Assembly (NCBI RefSeq): GCF_019097595.1
Contig: NC_080711.1
Location: 15,951,428-16,015,427, forward strand
DNA: 64,000 bases
Source of the DNA: Hemibagrus wyckioides
Taxonomy: Eukaryota; Chordata; Actinopteri; Siluriformes; Bagridae
Direction of reading: 5' to 3'
This document shows, one piece after another, positions 1 through 12,165 of the stretch. A model generated the notes under the pieces. It was not told the origin of the DNA and ran no database searches. It saw only the letters and a program-made list of their open reading frames with translations. Position 1 is the stretch's first letter. Every line of letters begins with the position of its first letter. Made by a program: the position numbers and the translations under genes.

Positions 1-1214
1 ACAGAACCCACATTAGAGTAAAATGTACCAGTTCATATAAGTATCACAATGGCGACTTTTTTTTTTTTTTTTACTTAAACCTAGCATTTAAAAAAGTGTT
101 TTCAAAGAATCATGATACCGGTTAAGGAAGGATTTAGCAAGCTTCCTCTGCCTGAGTATAAGCATGTATATGTGTATTTGTGTCTCTGTGAGTAATGCCA
201 TAAAAGCACAACTCCTGCTAATTTATGTTCTGTCCCTGCGTCACACATGGCTGCACTGTAAAGACACTGATTCCAGATGTGTGTGTGTGTGTATGTGTGT
301 GTGTGTGTGTGTGTGTGAAAGTGAGTGGTTGTTTTGTTTGGAGTTTCCTTTCACACCCCTGTGGTCCTCCTCTTCCTTCTGGTTGGTGCTCATGGTCTTC
401 AGTTTAACATGTGCGACCTGTCACAGTTCGCTTCTTTTCTGCTGGGAAAGCACTGGGTGAAATATAGCAGTGTTCTTGCCATCAAAGGAAGTATTTCTCA
501 GTAAATATTATAAGGACTCCACTGTAAAGAATCAGAAGATAAATGGAGACAGTTACAGTACAGCTATTTTATAGTAAGAAGTAAAATGATTATCTTCAGT
601 TGGATATATACGGCAGTCTACATCTTGGTAGAGCAGGTTGATATTTGACCTTGAAATTTTCTTCTACTTTTTTTTTTATAATATCTAAAAAAAAAATAAT
701 TATAAGCCTCAGCAGCACCATGCACAAGATCCCACTGCATATATTTTCTAATACCTGCATCAGTCATGCTCCATATGCAGTCAGGTGAAATCTCTCAACA
801 GATACTGCATTTCCATTCAAAAATGCATAAACGATTGAACTGTAAGACAATTAGACCTTTTTTTTTTTGCACTGCTGCATTGTTTCATTTTTATGATTTG
901 CCAACACAAACTTTGTAACCATTCACACATGGTGTCTCTTGCTAGTAAAACTGCCTCTCTGATCTCTGCATGGTTCAACTTGCTTTCATATGCCTGTGCG
1001 TGTCATGATGTGTTATTAAAACTAAATGTTTCTCAGTATTTTAGCAAAAAATAGTATTCATTTTGTTACTTATATTGCAGTCTGTATCAGCAGAGGCGCT
1101 TACTCTTTTTGTATCTACGACCCCTTAAACGGTAAAATAAATTTTATAGACCCCTAAGTACAGATTTCAGACGATAATAAACGATATTTAAATCTATACA
1201 CTAATCTATCTATC
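1..1214. other. AT-rich noncoding stretch
   Basis: No gene is supported here. The stretch holds a poly-T run near 57-72, the TG repeat listed separately, and short A/T homopolymers. The two open frames over 164-460 read straight through the TG repeat and show no recognisable domain, so I do not treat them as coding. Confidence 0.6.
278..317. repeat. (TG)n microsatellite
   Basis: About 20 TG dinucleotides with a single TA interruption. It is a typical vertebrate dinucleotide repeat and likely to vary in length between individuals. Confidence 0.95.
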
Positions 1215-1234
1215 TGTCTTCTGTACAGATTTTC

Positions 1235-1500
1235 CTAAGCAGAATCTGGGGAAGCCTGGTTTGTACTTGGGGTACAAGGTGGAGGAGACCCCTGGATTAG
1301 GTGCCAACTCATCACAGGGCACAATCACACACACACTCACACACATTCCAGACAATTTAGAGATGCCAATCAGTCTACAGCTCATGTCTTTAGACTGGGG
1401 GAGTAAACTGGAATACCCAGAGGACTCCCAGGAAGCACAGGTAGAACAGGCAAACTCCACATACACAAGGCAGAAGTGGGAATTGAACCCCCATCCCTTG
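1235..1500 (-). repeat. Dispersed teleost SINE-like repeat, copy 1
   Basis: The + strand shows the hallmark phrases of a very common fish repeat read tail to head: GGGCACAATCACACACAC, then ATGTCTTTAGACTGGGGGAG, then GGGAATTGAACCCCC. Read on the minus strand, the last phrase gives GGTTCAATTCCC, which resembles a pol III B box, so the head is probably tRNA-derived (inference). Related copies lie at about 4640, 32580, 39535, 43020, 43285, 49955 and 53645. The expected A-box end is missing and an AAG repeat starts where it should be. Confidence 0.75.
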
Positions 1501-1567
1501 AGAAGAAAGAAGAAGAAGAAGAAGAAGAAGAAGAAGAAGAAGAAGAAGAAGAAGAAGAAGAAGAAGA
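1501..1567. repeat. (AAG)n microsatellite
   Basis: About 20 uninterrupted AAG triplets sit directly at the broken head of the SINE-like copy. Translated, it gives the polylysine run of a spurious open frame. All-purine on one strand, so it could form triplex (H-DNA). Confidence 0.95.
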
Positions 1568-1843
1568 TATATGTTACCAGCTGTTGAGTTTTTTTTTTTT
1601 TTTGAGGATTAAGCCCATTAAATTTAGTGGACCAGGCAAATAGAGTAATATCTATAAGAACTCAGTAATAAATATAACAAATACTTGATACTTGCTGCAT
1701 ATAAATGTCACCACTGCAAGTCAATTATAAAATCACAGTTCTCTGAAAGTTTTTTTTTTCTTTTTTTGGAGGGAACAGGTGTGGGGGAAGGATAGAGGGC
1801 ACATGCTCTGGATGACAAAAGCTGCCACATGTTTTAGTCATAA

Positions 1844-2022
1844 ATCCTTCTGAAGGAGAAAAACAGAGGGAAAGCTGGAGCAAAGAGACAGACAGAAAAG
1901 GAGATGATCCCATTACGCTTTCCTGCACTAGTGTTCATGTCTAATCGAGAACTAGACCAAGACCTGGCCAATGCATCTGGAGAAAGTAGCACCAAAAAAG
2001 GCAAGATGCTTGCCATTGCCAG
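1844..2022 (+). other. Possible coding exon with consensus splice donor
   Basis: An ATG at 1904 opens 39 codons that reach a consensus donor, AG|GTAAGT, at 2022/2023. The frame is open back to a stop at 1841-1843. The predicted peptide starts MIPLRFPALVFMSNRELDQD and ends in a lysine-rich segment. I do not recognise a protein family. If a CT-tract acceptor at 2246-2247 is used, the frame continues for 34 codons to a stop at 2351-2353. This could be a small gene, an alternative first exon, or chance; a frame of this length occurs often by chance. Confidence 0.18.
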
Positions 2023-2183
2023 GTAAGTGTCATTTTAAAGTCATTTGGATGAGAAGAATTTTAATCTGGTCTTTTCAGTGCAGGGTTGCACAGCAGGAAT
2101 TCAATAAATAAAGAAGAATCATGCTCAAAGTTGAGGCCAATCTGCCAGATGCCGAAACCAGACTCGCCTACTTGCTTCCCTCT

Positions 2184-2187
<4 letters not shown>

Positions 2188-2236
<49 letters not shown>
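2188..2236. repeat. (TC)n microsatellite
   Basis: About 24 CT dinucleotides with one TT interruption. It is followed by TTTAAATTTTAG, so the tract could act as the polypyrimidine tract of a splice acceptor at 2246-2247. Confidence 0.95.
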
Positions 2237-2247
2237 TTAAATTTTAG

Positions 2248-2353
2248 CTGGATTTATGCAGTCTCTTGTGAAATTCCAGGAAAGTCAGAAGGAGAGAGTG
2301 AAAATGGATCAGAGGCTACCAGCATGTCATGCTTCACTGACTTACCATGCTAA
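2248..2353 (+). other. Possible second exon of the 1.9 kb candidate
   Basis: After joining at 2022/2248 the frame reads 34 codons to a TAA at 2351-2353 and the segment is rich in Ser, Glu and Gly. The only evidence is the splice-site pair and the open phase. The implied intron is 225 bp. The chance of a frame this long being open by accident is appreciable. Confidence 0.12.
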
Positions 2354-2380
2354 GGCATATCTCCTCATATTACTGCCCTC

Positions 2381-2408
2381 CATTCATTCATTTATTCATT
2401 CATTCATT
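2381..2408. repeat. (ATTC)n tetranucleotide repeat
   Basis: About seven CATT/ATTC units with one ATTT interruption. Confidence 0.85.
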
Positions 2409-4639
2409 TTCAATTATTAGGAGAGTAGAGTAGCCAAGCCATTCCATGTTAAAGTGCACAACAATTATTTCATCTGGATATGATGCAGGTCTCACATGGA
2501 ATCTACACTTCCTGTTGTGTGAAAATTGAAATTGAAAACTGAGTCTGCTAATCAGAGCGACATATAAGATTAGCTAATCCTAAACAGATATATGTGCTGT
2601 TACTCAGGTTCTCTTAAAGGTGTTTTTTACTAGATAGTTTAGTTGTCAAATCCACATCAGCAAATTGAGGAATTTTGGCCTCATTGCTGTGTTTTGTTTT
2701 GTTTTCTCACCACATTCACACCACATTCACACACACACAAGTTGAAAACATTATGTGTATCACAGTTTCTCTTTTCTTTTCTTTTTTTTAAAACAGGGTT
2801 GAATTCAAATGAACAAAACACAATATACATGTACATATAAAAACCCTGGACACATGCTAGTTTAGGTGTAAATCCCAGACTCCTTTTCCAAAATGTCCAC
2901 TATCTGTAAAATCCATAAAATACGATAAAAAGGTATGATAGCTTTCTGGACTGGTCCTATAAAGTCAGTCATGGAGAAGCGCTCACCTCCCACAACACAG
3001 CCAGCGTCCATATTAGAGGAGGTGAAGGTGGGCGACAGTCTGGTCAATGCTGCTGTGACTGGAACTCTAGCTGACTCAGCGTTTTCTGTTTGATGATTGC
3101 TAGGTAGGAGTTGCAGATAAAACATGAAATTATACAATCAGTTATAAAGTCAAATTTTAAACCCTCGTGAGAGGGCAGAATGACAACATCAAAAAAAAAA
3201 TCAGAGACTAATTATAGGTGGGAAAAAGTCTCTATACTTTAGTGGAGAATGTAGAGACATATTGAGTTATGAATCATGTAACCAATGAGCTAACATGTTT
3301 AGTTTTGATGTCCAGCTACCTTTCAACCAGTTCTCTTAATTGTGAGAGGCATATTAAGTTTCCCTCCTTAGATTCATTGTAAAAGGTAGGGCTACAACCA
3401 AGCAACGAGGAAAAGGACTATGATAGTATGAAAAAGCTAATTCCATATAAAGTTGATCTGACATGTTCGTATCAATTTATCTGTTTTTGAAAGGTTCATG
3501 TATCCATTTTATTGGAGTCATTAGACACAGTAACCAATGGTGCCATGAGTCTAAAGAAAGTGTTTCAGTGCACAACCATGAGAGGTGAATATCCAACTCA
3601 GGCCAGGAAATCACTGCTGCATATCAATAGCCTAAGCTGAGAAAGAGACAGCAAGAACATAGACTGAGTGGAAGACAAGAAGGAGAGGAGTGAAAAAGAG
3701 TACAAAAAGCAGTAATGAAAGAGTGTCTGCTAACACACACTCACACACACACACAGGCCTGTAAAATATGACAGGCCAACTGAAAAAGAGGCGGGGGTGA
3801 AGGAGGCCATATTGTAACAATCTTATTCTGTGGTCATTAATCGTATCCTGCTGCTGCAGCCTCCTCTAGCTGTGTGTACCATCCGCATGTCAAACACATT
3901 TCCCCTCTCTCTCCAGGCATGCTCCAGTGTACAGCAAAACACTGCTTACACACTAGACTCACTGAGTATTTCTCAAATGTCTGAAGCCCAAGCACCAAGC
4001 ATTTCCGAATCAAAGGATTACACTTAAACATGTAGCTTTACACATTCAACCATGTTAGATATATGAAAAGTAAAGCTACACTTATTGTCTGAAAAGAAAC
4101 CAATAGTTAAGAGACAGACACTGAGTGCTGATTCAATCCAAAAGGTTGCAAAACAGAGAATGCAGAATATCAATGTGTCCAGGTTTCATTTCTGCATGGC
4201 CTTGCTTGCTTTTTGCTTAACCAATTAAAAACAGTGTAACTTTTTAATGACATGCTCATGGATCAAAATCCTTGAATCACTGGATCATGGACTCAACCAA
4301 ATTAGGTCAAAGTCAAAGGTCAAATGTACAGTCTTCAGTAGTATTAAACAAAAGTGGCTGAAGTCTCACATCTCTGATGATTTGCTTTTGTCAGGCAATG
4401 TGTTAATGCATTGCCAACACTTGCTTCAATTGCACTTGGATCTTTCCTGTTTTCTGTGTTAAAGGCAATGTGGTCACCTTATAAGGAACAGAAACATTTC
4501 CCTTGTGTCTTTAAGCCGTCTTCAGGAACAGGGGGTTAATATTTGAGCATTTGTTGTTGGAATCTTTGCACAGTATAGATGGTGAATGAATAAGTACAGC
4601 AAAAAACAGTGCAAAAGCAAAAATTAAACAATAACATGC
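2409..4639. other. AT-rich noncoding stretch
   Basis: I see no supported gene here. It contains a short CA run near 3738-3755 and scattered poly-A/T. Open frames of 60-90 codons on both strands (for example 2862-3137 and 3632-3820) lack recognisable domains or splice context. Confidence 0.5.
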
Positions 4640-5010
4640 ATGGCTTCACAGCTTCAGGGTCCCTAGTTTGATCCTGAGCTCAGGTTTCTGTCTGTGTAGA
4701 GCTTTATATTTTCCATGTCTCTATGTGGGTTGCTTAGAGGTTCTCCAGTTTTTTCCCACATCTCAAAACATGTCCTTAGGCAGACTGGTTCTGCTAAAAA
4801 GTGTGAATGAATATATATGCATATGTGTGTGTGTGTGTGTGTGTGTGCGTGTGTGTGTTTGTGTGTGCTCAATGTCATGTGATAAACTGATGATCCCTTC
4901 TAGAATGTTCCTGCCTCGTGGCCAGTTTTTCTGGGACAAGATCTACAGTATGTTCACTATGATTTTGACCAGTATGGGACAGATGCTGAAGATAAATAAA
5001 TGAATGATGA
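4640..5010 (+). repeat. Dispersed teleost SINE-like repeat, copy 2
   Basis: A decayed head-to-tail copy. A B-box-like block, GGTCCCTAGTTTGATCC, lies near 4659-4675. It is followed by the diagnostic TTTTCCCACATCTCAAAACATGT block and ends in GACCAGTATGGGACAGATGC plus AAATAAATGAATGA. A GT repeat of about 45 bp has grown inside it at 4824-4868, where this family usually has a short GTGTG stretch. The open frame 4668-5003 is a by-product of this repeat. Confidence 0.7.
4824..4868. repeat. (GT)n microsatellite inside a SINE-like copy
   Basis: GT dinucleotides with GC and TT interruptions. The position matches the GTGTG-prone stretch of the surrounding repeat family, which suggests it expanded from that seed. 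Confidence 0.9.
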
Positions 5011-6087
5011 CTTTTAAAATCAGTGATTCAGTACTCCACTATTAACATGTGTGCTCTTGTAGTCACCACTGATTTACCCATATGAAGCAGAGTGTTTTAT
5101 TATGAATTGTCAGACAGAGGTCTAGTCTCTGTTGTTATAATCTTGGGTTTCCCAAAATAGAATTAAAGGGTTAAGTTGGATATGGCAACCCGATCTTATA
5201 TTGACATCTGTAATCTTAGTAACACTGACATATAACATATAACACTGACAATGACAGCCTGACTTGTGCTAATTTTCTTCTACCTTATTCTTGTGTTATT
5301 TTCAGCATTACAGAACTGACTAAGTGGTCTTAATTTTCCAGTTACCCAACCTCAATCTGATTATATAGATTGATAGACACTTCAAAGCACTTCTGTAAAT
5401 CATAACAGATAAATGATAAAAAATCTGCCAAATGTATAAAAAGTAACTGTAAATGAATGAAGAGGGTTTCTCCTGATTTAAAGGTGACCTATAAGCATAT
5501 AAATGGTTTGGTAAACATTTATAAAATACACTAGTTAAATAGGTAGTTGACTTACCTTTCAGGTTCTATATACAATGTAATAAGAAATCAGTATGGTGGC
5601 TGAGGTCAGATGGCTTGCATGAAAGCTTTTCAGCTTGGTCCCACCTATGGTGGGCCTCACCAACTACTCAACTACTGGTGCAGCAGATGTTAAAACATTA
5701 AAGGTTGATGTCTACACCCAGCTGTAGTGGCCGATATCTTGGAAAGGTTTGGCAAGGCACAGGTGGATGAGCCCTTACCAAGCATATCTTTCTCAGTGGC
5801 ATCACTTAAAGATGTGTTGCTCCAGGCCCTTTAGTGTTAACATAACTCCTTCCAGTAACATAATTTCACATTGAATCTCTGCACCCTGGTGGGTAGGAGG
5901 GTTGGAATAGAATTCTACAATGTTAGTTGTTTACCCATGGCTCTATGAATATCCTGTTAGCTGCCAAGGTTCCTATTTGTATGAAATATTTTGCCACAAA
6001 GTCACTTGATGAAGTGACTTAAAATCAGAAATATCAGAAGTTATGCAGGTGTTTCCCTTGGTGTTCAATGTTACATAAAATGAATAT
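5011..6087. other. Noncoding stretch, nothing recognised
   Basis: AT-rich, with a more balanced block at about 5590-5830 that I do not recognise. No long frame on either strand. Confidence 0.5.
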
Positions 6088-6180
6088 TCAATTGAATTCA
6101 TATTTTCAATTAAATTTATTTGCATAGCACTTTTAACAATGGGCATTGTCACAAAGCAGCTTTACAGAAATATAGAAACA
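6088..6180 (-). mobile_element. LINE 3'-end fragment (L2/Rex-type)
   Basis: The complement reads GCTGCTTTGTGACAATGCCC, then TTGTTAAAAGTGCTATGCAA and ATAAATTTAATTGAA. This matches the usual end of a fish non-LTR retrotransposon 3' UTR and corresponds to the end of the copies at 10.2-10.7 kb and 54.2-54.4 kb. Only the last 90 bp or so are present, as expected for 5' truncation. Confidence 0.7.
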
Positions 6181-6185
6181 TATAA

Positions 6186-8975
6186 AAATTAATAAATAAA
6201 TAAAAATAGCATTTTATTTTAATTTAAAATTAACTTAATTAATATTAGCTTATTTAACTATACTGTACTGTAAAATTACAGTAACAAAATACACAAGCTA
6301 TGGTGCTGGCCATAGGAGTCTAAACAAATAGATATCTTTTTTTCTGAACAGCAAATATTTCACTAAAATCACATACAATCGCACACATCTGCATTGTATT
6401 CATATTAGTCATGTTGAACATATATAGGGAAATTCTATTTTTATTGTAATTTTATTCTTGTTCTACTATTATTCTATTTTTATCCATTTTTTGGAGCCTG
6501 ACAGTCAAAAAACAGTATTTTACATGCAGTATTGTGTATAGTTGTGTATGTGACCAATAAAAATTACAATTTGAAATTGTAATATGCTCCAACATACAAA
6601 GAGGGGGAAAAAGCATTTCCTCTATGCCACCATCTCTGTGAACGTCCACATGCCCTTCTTGCTCATCCTGCTGGTGGCCTTGCTCATTAGAGACCTCAAG
6701 ATGTCTCCTCTCATTAGCCCCACTATTTGTCATATTGACTGACAGCTGTCACCATGGCTAACCAACAGACAACAGACCTCGTTCCATCGAGCCATCCCCA
6801 GTTCCATCTTGGTTCAATTTGCTTCAGAAGGTTGTGTAAGGCTCATTCGTTTCAACCGCTTGTGTCTCCTGAGACGTAGTCCGGAATCTGTCAGCGGGTG
6901 GCAAGCCCTGGAGATGGTTATGGATAAGAACATCACAAGGCAAGACAACACACTTTCAGTAACGTTCCCATCTGCTCTCACTGTATTGTGCAGGATTCTG
7001 GCTTATTTTAATAATTATAGGAGCAAGAGAATCAAATCGAAAAAAAAATTATAAATAGTTATTAACAAATTTTAATTTCAAACAAAATTTTTATGTCTAC
7101 CTGAAAACTTCAACTGGAATAACTAAATCAGAAAATCCCTTCCTGCTCTAAAAAAGTGAATGAAACCATTGTTTTGATTCGGTTTATTTGTATACTACAT
7201 AGTAGAAAAAAACTTGTTTGTTTTTGTCTGAAATTACTGTACTAATCAGATTTCACAGATGCATCAATTAGCTCAAATTCAGTTATACATTGTCTTTTGA
7301 CCTTAAAAGTGTCAGAAGGCAGAATTATTTAATATAAAAGAGTAACATAGACAAAAGAAAGTGAAAAAAGATACAAAAATAGAAAATACATAAAAGATAC
7401 AAAGGATACAAAAATAGATAACATACATAAAGATATATAAACATAAACATAAAGATATATAACATACATACGATTTTTATTCATTCATTCTTTTATTTAT
7501 TTATTTCAATAAATCAAATAGTCAAATAGTCAAATATTGTTAATAAAGTTGGATCCCATTAAACAATTATATCAAAATTGATAAATATTAAATGACATTA
7601 ATAAACATTTACATGTACAAGTAAATGTTTTATGCTAAAACCACATATCGCTTTGTATTAGTAACAAGATTTGTGATTAATATCAAATGTAACTGTTAAC
7701 CAGCATGGGGTGAATAAAAAACTGTACTGATAATACAATAAACTGTATCTTAGTATGATGGAGATACTCAAAACCATGATGGAAACAAAGGTGCATTTCA
7801 AAAATACAATTCAAATGTAATAAAGGCTTATACTCATTTCACAGCTTTTAAACCGTTAACCCAGTCCTGAACTTATTTTTGTGTTACTTTGTAGAAATAA
7901 ATTACAGATTAAGTCATATAAATTAAATTGTTAAATATATTAAGTATGTTCCTGAAGTCAACCAGAAATACACTGCATTTACCAGATACCCTTCAAGCTA
8001 TTAGAGCTTTAGAGCTATAGCAGTAGTTTTTATCAAAAACATATCCTTAGTCTACTTTTGGTCTACGATCACCATTATGCTGAATCTCAGTTAGTGGAAG
8101 GGTGGTACAGAATGAAAAGTACACACATAAGTCACAGGATTTTTTAAAAATGTATTAAATACTATAATTTAAACTGCAGAAAATGGTTGTACTATACAAT
8201 GTAACCTATACACTAGTTAAATAAGTTATCATTACCACTGAAGTACATGCCAGTGTCTGTTCATGTTTAAAGTAAGAAAGTCGAAAAATCTTGATGTAAT
8301 GACATTAGCACACTTCTGCAGGTTAATCAGTGGCTGAAGTGTTCCTGATTGATCTCTTAACCTAGGGCACTGTCAGAGTGGAGCAGAAGTCAGCTGGACC
8401 ATCAGGCTGTGATTGATTGGGGCTCCCCAGCCAGTGGTAAACAGATCTCATCCATCATTGACTGGGAAGCTTTGTGGGGAGGAAGATCTATTGTGCCCAT
8501 TCAGAAAAATCACTCTGCCAGGCCTGGCACTGACATGCTATACTTGAGTTCAACATACAGTATATTCTTATTTATATTTAACAGTATTTGTATACTTTTC
8601 ATGAACAAGTAAGCCAGAGTTCACGTGATAGCAAGTCATGTGCTTGGTGGAAACAATTGCTGAGGCTAAACAACCAGATAATGGAAAAATAATGAATAAT
8701 GGATTTTCACAAAGCCAGTCATGCCAAGCTACATTAATTACAGAACTGCTCATTAACCTCAGACATGCTTCTGCCTCATTTGACCCTATTTCTGTGTCGG
8801 TCCCTTGGGCTTTCACTCTTCTCCCAAACTCTTTTTTAGCTTTCATCATTCCCTATTCATAAGTCTAAACCTGCTTTACTTTTCTTTGTGTCTTGTCTTG
8901 TGGTCACTCATTCATTTAATTTATATAGCAGAGGGATAGATAGAAAGGGTGATTCTTCTGGAGGGGACTCCTAGG
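6186..8975. other. AT-rich noncoding stretch
   Basis: It includes a 52-codon frame at 6584-6742 (see findings), a degenerate AT-rich low-complexity block at about 7360-7470 with repeated ATACATAAAGATATAT-like words, and a GC-balanced block at 8370-8560. The remainder, about 7000-8300, is strongly AT-rich with nothing recognised. Confidence 0.5.
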
Positions 8976-9172
8976 GGAAGTTGTAGCTTAGTGGTGAAGG
9001 TGTTGAGTTACTGGTTAGAAGGTTGTGAGTTCAAAACCTTAGTCCACCAAGCTGCCACTGCTGGGTCTCTGAGTAAGGCCTTAAACCCTCAGTTGTTCTG
9101 TTGTACAAAATGAGATAAGTTGTAAGTCAGTCTGGATAAGGGGGTCTGCAAAATGCCAGAAATGTAAATGTG
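8976..9172 (+). mobile_element. tRNA-derived SINE with L2-like 3' tail
   Basis: Pol III promoter elements are visible: an A box TAGCTTAGTGGT at 8984-8995 and a B box within GGTTGTGAGTTCAAAACC at 9021-9038. A family-typical middle follows (CCACCAAGCTGCCACTGCTG). The tail TCTGGATAAGGGGGTCTGCA and TGTAAATG ending is shared with L2-clade LINEs in fish, which are thought to supply the reverse transcriptase. The copy is about 195 bp and nearly full length with scattered mutations. Flanking target duplications were not resolved. Confidence 0.85.
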
Positions 9173-9389
9173 TAGACTTTTGAGTTACTAGAATCACAGC
9201 GATAGTGTCAAGTCCTGTTCCCCATAATGTACGATCCTGTCTAGTTACACCAAAAGCATTACTTTTAAAGGGAGATATCCTGGAAGAGCACCTTGAACCC
9301 CATTTACTGGACATCACACTACCCAATTCTGAGCTGATCTCTTCCATATGGGCCCAGCCATTTACTTGCTCTATTTACACCCGCTGATT

Positions 9390-9860
9390 CATCAAACATG
9401 ATTTGGAGTGCATTCCTTCCACACATACTTTCTGCCGCCACGTTGGCTGCAAAGGTGAAGGACTTATCCCCAAAAAGTGGAGTTAGGCTACGAGGGGGTG
9501 CTGACTCTGGCTCCCATTTTCTGTAAAAATCACTCATAGATATACAGCAAACTAGTCATATTTTCATAATTGCTAAAAGCACCTGGCATCATGTCTAAGT
9601 CAACACTTTTGCTCTGGCAGCTAATGAAGGGCATCACTTGTGTCTGCTACTGCCGAAATGCTTCTTTTGCCATTGATAAATTGCCAGCGGGTCAACGGAA
9701 GAGTGGCACCTTTCAGAAAACTCTGCCTTTTTGGGCGTAATGTGCTCACGGGGATTTATTGAGGTTTGTTTTTGCAAGGGGCCTGAAGTATTTAAGTGTT
9801 AATTTCAAGCTCAAGAAGGCAATGTTTGCGAACTAGCCATTGCTACAAACTGTGGAGGTG
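9390..9860. promoter_or_regulatory. Candidate conserved noncoding island
   Basis: A block of balanced base composition without simple repeats or known transposon sequence, in an AT-rich setting. It contains homeobox-like words such as GCCATTGATAAATTGCC near 9669-9685. No frame of convincing length covers it. Calling it regulatory is inference from composition only; alignment to other fish is needed. Confidence 0.25.
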
Positions 9861-10230
9861 TCAGAAGCTTGAGTTCTAAAAAGGTGTGAAGTTTGAGAGT
9901 GCTCATTTGAATTGAATTAATAATACTTACCAATGTGTGTGTGGACAAGTAGCTGGAAATAATGAACAGAGTGCTCCTTGCTGGGTGACTTACAGCAGAT
10001 TTGGCCTGAGAGAGCACTATACTCACAAACAATCCTTTACATCAGATGCACAAGAGGCACATGGATCTATCTAAAATAATCTCAACAAAGCAGTTAGGCA
10101 GAATCTCCCAGCTTCAGCATTAGAGCCCTCACGCTGAGGTGATACTACCACTGACGTAGAATGAGCAAACTTTTTTCCAATGACCCTTCACACCCACTGC
10201 AAAGAAAAAATACAGGCTATTTGTTGCTAC

Positions 10231-10680
10231 CTTGAATAATGAAGGCTACAGTACAGGGAAGAGCTTTATCTTAAAACCCCACAGTTATGGAATAGCCTTC
10301 CAATTAGTGTCCAGAACTCAGACATCTATCTCAGTGTTTAACTCTAGCCTGAAAACATATTTATTTAGTAAAGCCTTTGAATATTTTTACTTAGGTAAAG
10401 GAGCAGATCTGGATGGTTCACAGACATGTAGTGTTTTGGTGAACTAGGTTGTTTGGATGTTTCATCCAGATAAGCATGGGTTTCCTTTTGAGGTTGCTCT
10501 TAAAATGTTTCCTCCTAAGGAAATGTTTCCATGCGGCTGTCCCCTCTAGTTTGTTCTTTAGGGATACATTTATACATTTCAAATTTATAATCTAAATCAA
10601 AATAATTCTTTAAAGCTTGACAGTGTCTACTGGTAAAATAGCTATACAAATAAAATTGCATTGAACTGAATTGAATTGAA
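10231..10680 (+). mobile_element. LINE 3' end with C-terminal RT-ORF remnant
   Basis: The frame over 10232-10447 resembles the extreme C-terminus of L2/Rex1-type LINE polyproteins: a KSFILKPHSYGIAFQ block, then SRTQTSISVFNSSLKTYLFS, matching the family pattern in which a 'LWNSLP' block is followed by 'S.SVFKS.LKT.LF'. The 3' UTR follows and ends at 10680 in GCTATACAAATAAAATTGCA plus TTGAATTGAA repeats. It is 5'-truncated with no catalytic reverse transcriptase motif. The UTR tail matches copies at about 6.1 and 54.2 kb. Confidence 0.75.
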
Positions 10681-11849
10681 AAGGTGAGGTAATTGGATTG
10701 GAACAAAGTGTGAGAATATACTTTTTGGAAAAGACAGCGAAACATGGCCTGAATTGAATCACTTGTTAAGATTACGGATGTTCAATTCAAGTGCTGCAGT
10801 GCAGTGAAAAATTGCATGCAAGTATGCACACACATCAGCAGATTAAGACACATATTGATGCTGTGGCTTAAAGCCTGACGCTTTCTTTCACTGTGTGTGT
10901 GTGTGTGTGTGTCTGTGTGTGTGTGAGGCATGGGGGTGGTATTTGGCTAGAGGAAGTGCTCCCCAGCACCCATTCCTGGCACATCCAACATCATCCCACT
11001 CAGAACACACATCACTGCCTCACTAAATGTTGACAATTGCTGACAAATGGACCGCACAGTGCTCCTTGTGACAGTTGCCCCCAGAGACGGTGGGAGGTTG
11101 TGAGCAGCAGGGTCAGCTTAACAGTAAGGCGCCTGGCTGGCACAGGTGGCTAAAAATCAATATGGATTTGCTTTAGGATTAGAGCTGACAGGGTAAGGGA
11201 TAACAGAGTGTGGGAATGTGTGGAAGCAATACACACCATTACACTGGATGATAAAGAAAAGGGAGTGTGCTGTGTGTGCTGGAGGGGGGAAGTGGAGTGT
11301 ACAGCCTGAGGGAACACTTGGAGAACAAAAATCATCTCAATGCACATTTCTAGTAACTCAATATTTTAAAATATTCACACACTTAAAATATTTGAAATGG
11401 CTGTAGAGGCAGGTCACTTAATTCAATACATTTCTATTCAGCTGAATTCATCTATATAGTCATCTATATAGACACTTAAGTACCACAGTAATTTTTTAAT
11501 GAGATTTTTTTTTATTAGTCTATAAAATTATCCACTCTTCAATGATTGAGACATGAACATAAACTGTTTTTTGCAAAGACAGTTTTAAGGCTATCCAAGT
11601 AAGATATATGTGGTACTATCTATAGCACAGTGAACTTAAGGCTAGCCATGAGGGGCCATCCTCAGCAGCAGGTAGTGATTCTCTGGTGAAAGAGCATGAA
11701 TAAAGCTTCAGGATGGATCAGGCAGGTCCAGAGGATAGACATTTCATCAAGTAGCAGGAATAATGTTTGGCTCAACAAAGAGAGAAAGAGAAGACTTGTT
11801 ATTACTTGTTAGTTGTTTGGAACCCTGTTTGAAAACTGGGCAAAACTGT
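10681..11849. other. Noncoding stretch with one GT microsatellite
   Basis: Holds a GT repeat at about 10892-10924 and a block at 11630-11770 (words such as AAGCTTCAGGATGGATCAGG) that resembles dispersed fish sequence but that I cannot assign. No supported gene. Confidence 0.5.
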
Positions 11850-12165
11850 AAGATGCTTTTATGTTCACAAAGGTTGTCAGACTGAATAAGTCTGCTGATT
11901 CTCCTTCGATCCTCTCATTAACAAGTTGTGTTCACTCACAGAACTAGTACTTACTACACACACTGGGTGCTTTTTGTATTTTCCCCCACAACATTCTCTA
12001 GTTTCAAGTCTACAGAGAATTATCTGTGATAATCCCAGGAGTTTCTGAAATAATCAAACCAGCCTGTCTGGCAGGAAAAACCACAGTCCAAGTCACTAAA
12101 ATCACTTTTCCCAGCAAATCTGATGTTTGATTTTAATATTGACTCTGACTCTCTTGACTGGAGCC
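11850..12165 (-). mobile_element. Tc1-type transposon relic (5' half)
   Basis: Reads as the complement of the 5' portion of the same Tc1-like family found at 46.0-47.0 kb. Shared phrases include AAGATGCTTTTATGTTCACA, CTCTCATTAACAAG, AATCCCAGGAGTTTCTGAAA, TAATCAAACCAGCCTGTCTGG and TCTGATGTTTGAT. Terminal repeats are not intact and no open transposase frame remains. Confidence 0.6.

Noticed and set aside
11630..11770. Block resembling a dispersed fish repeat (AAGCTTCAGGATGGATCAGG)
   Set aside because: Felt familiar but I could not define a family, ends or orientation.
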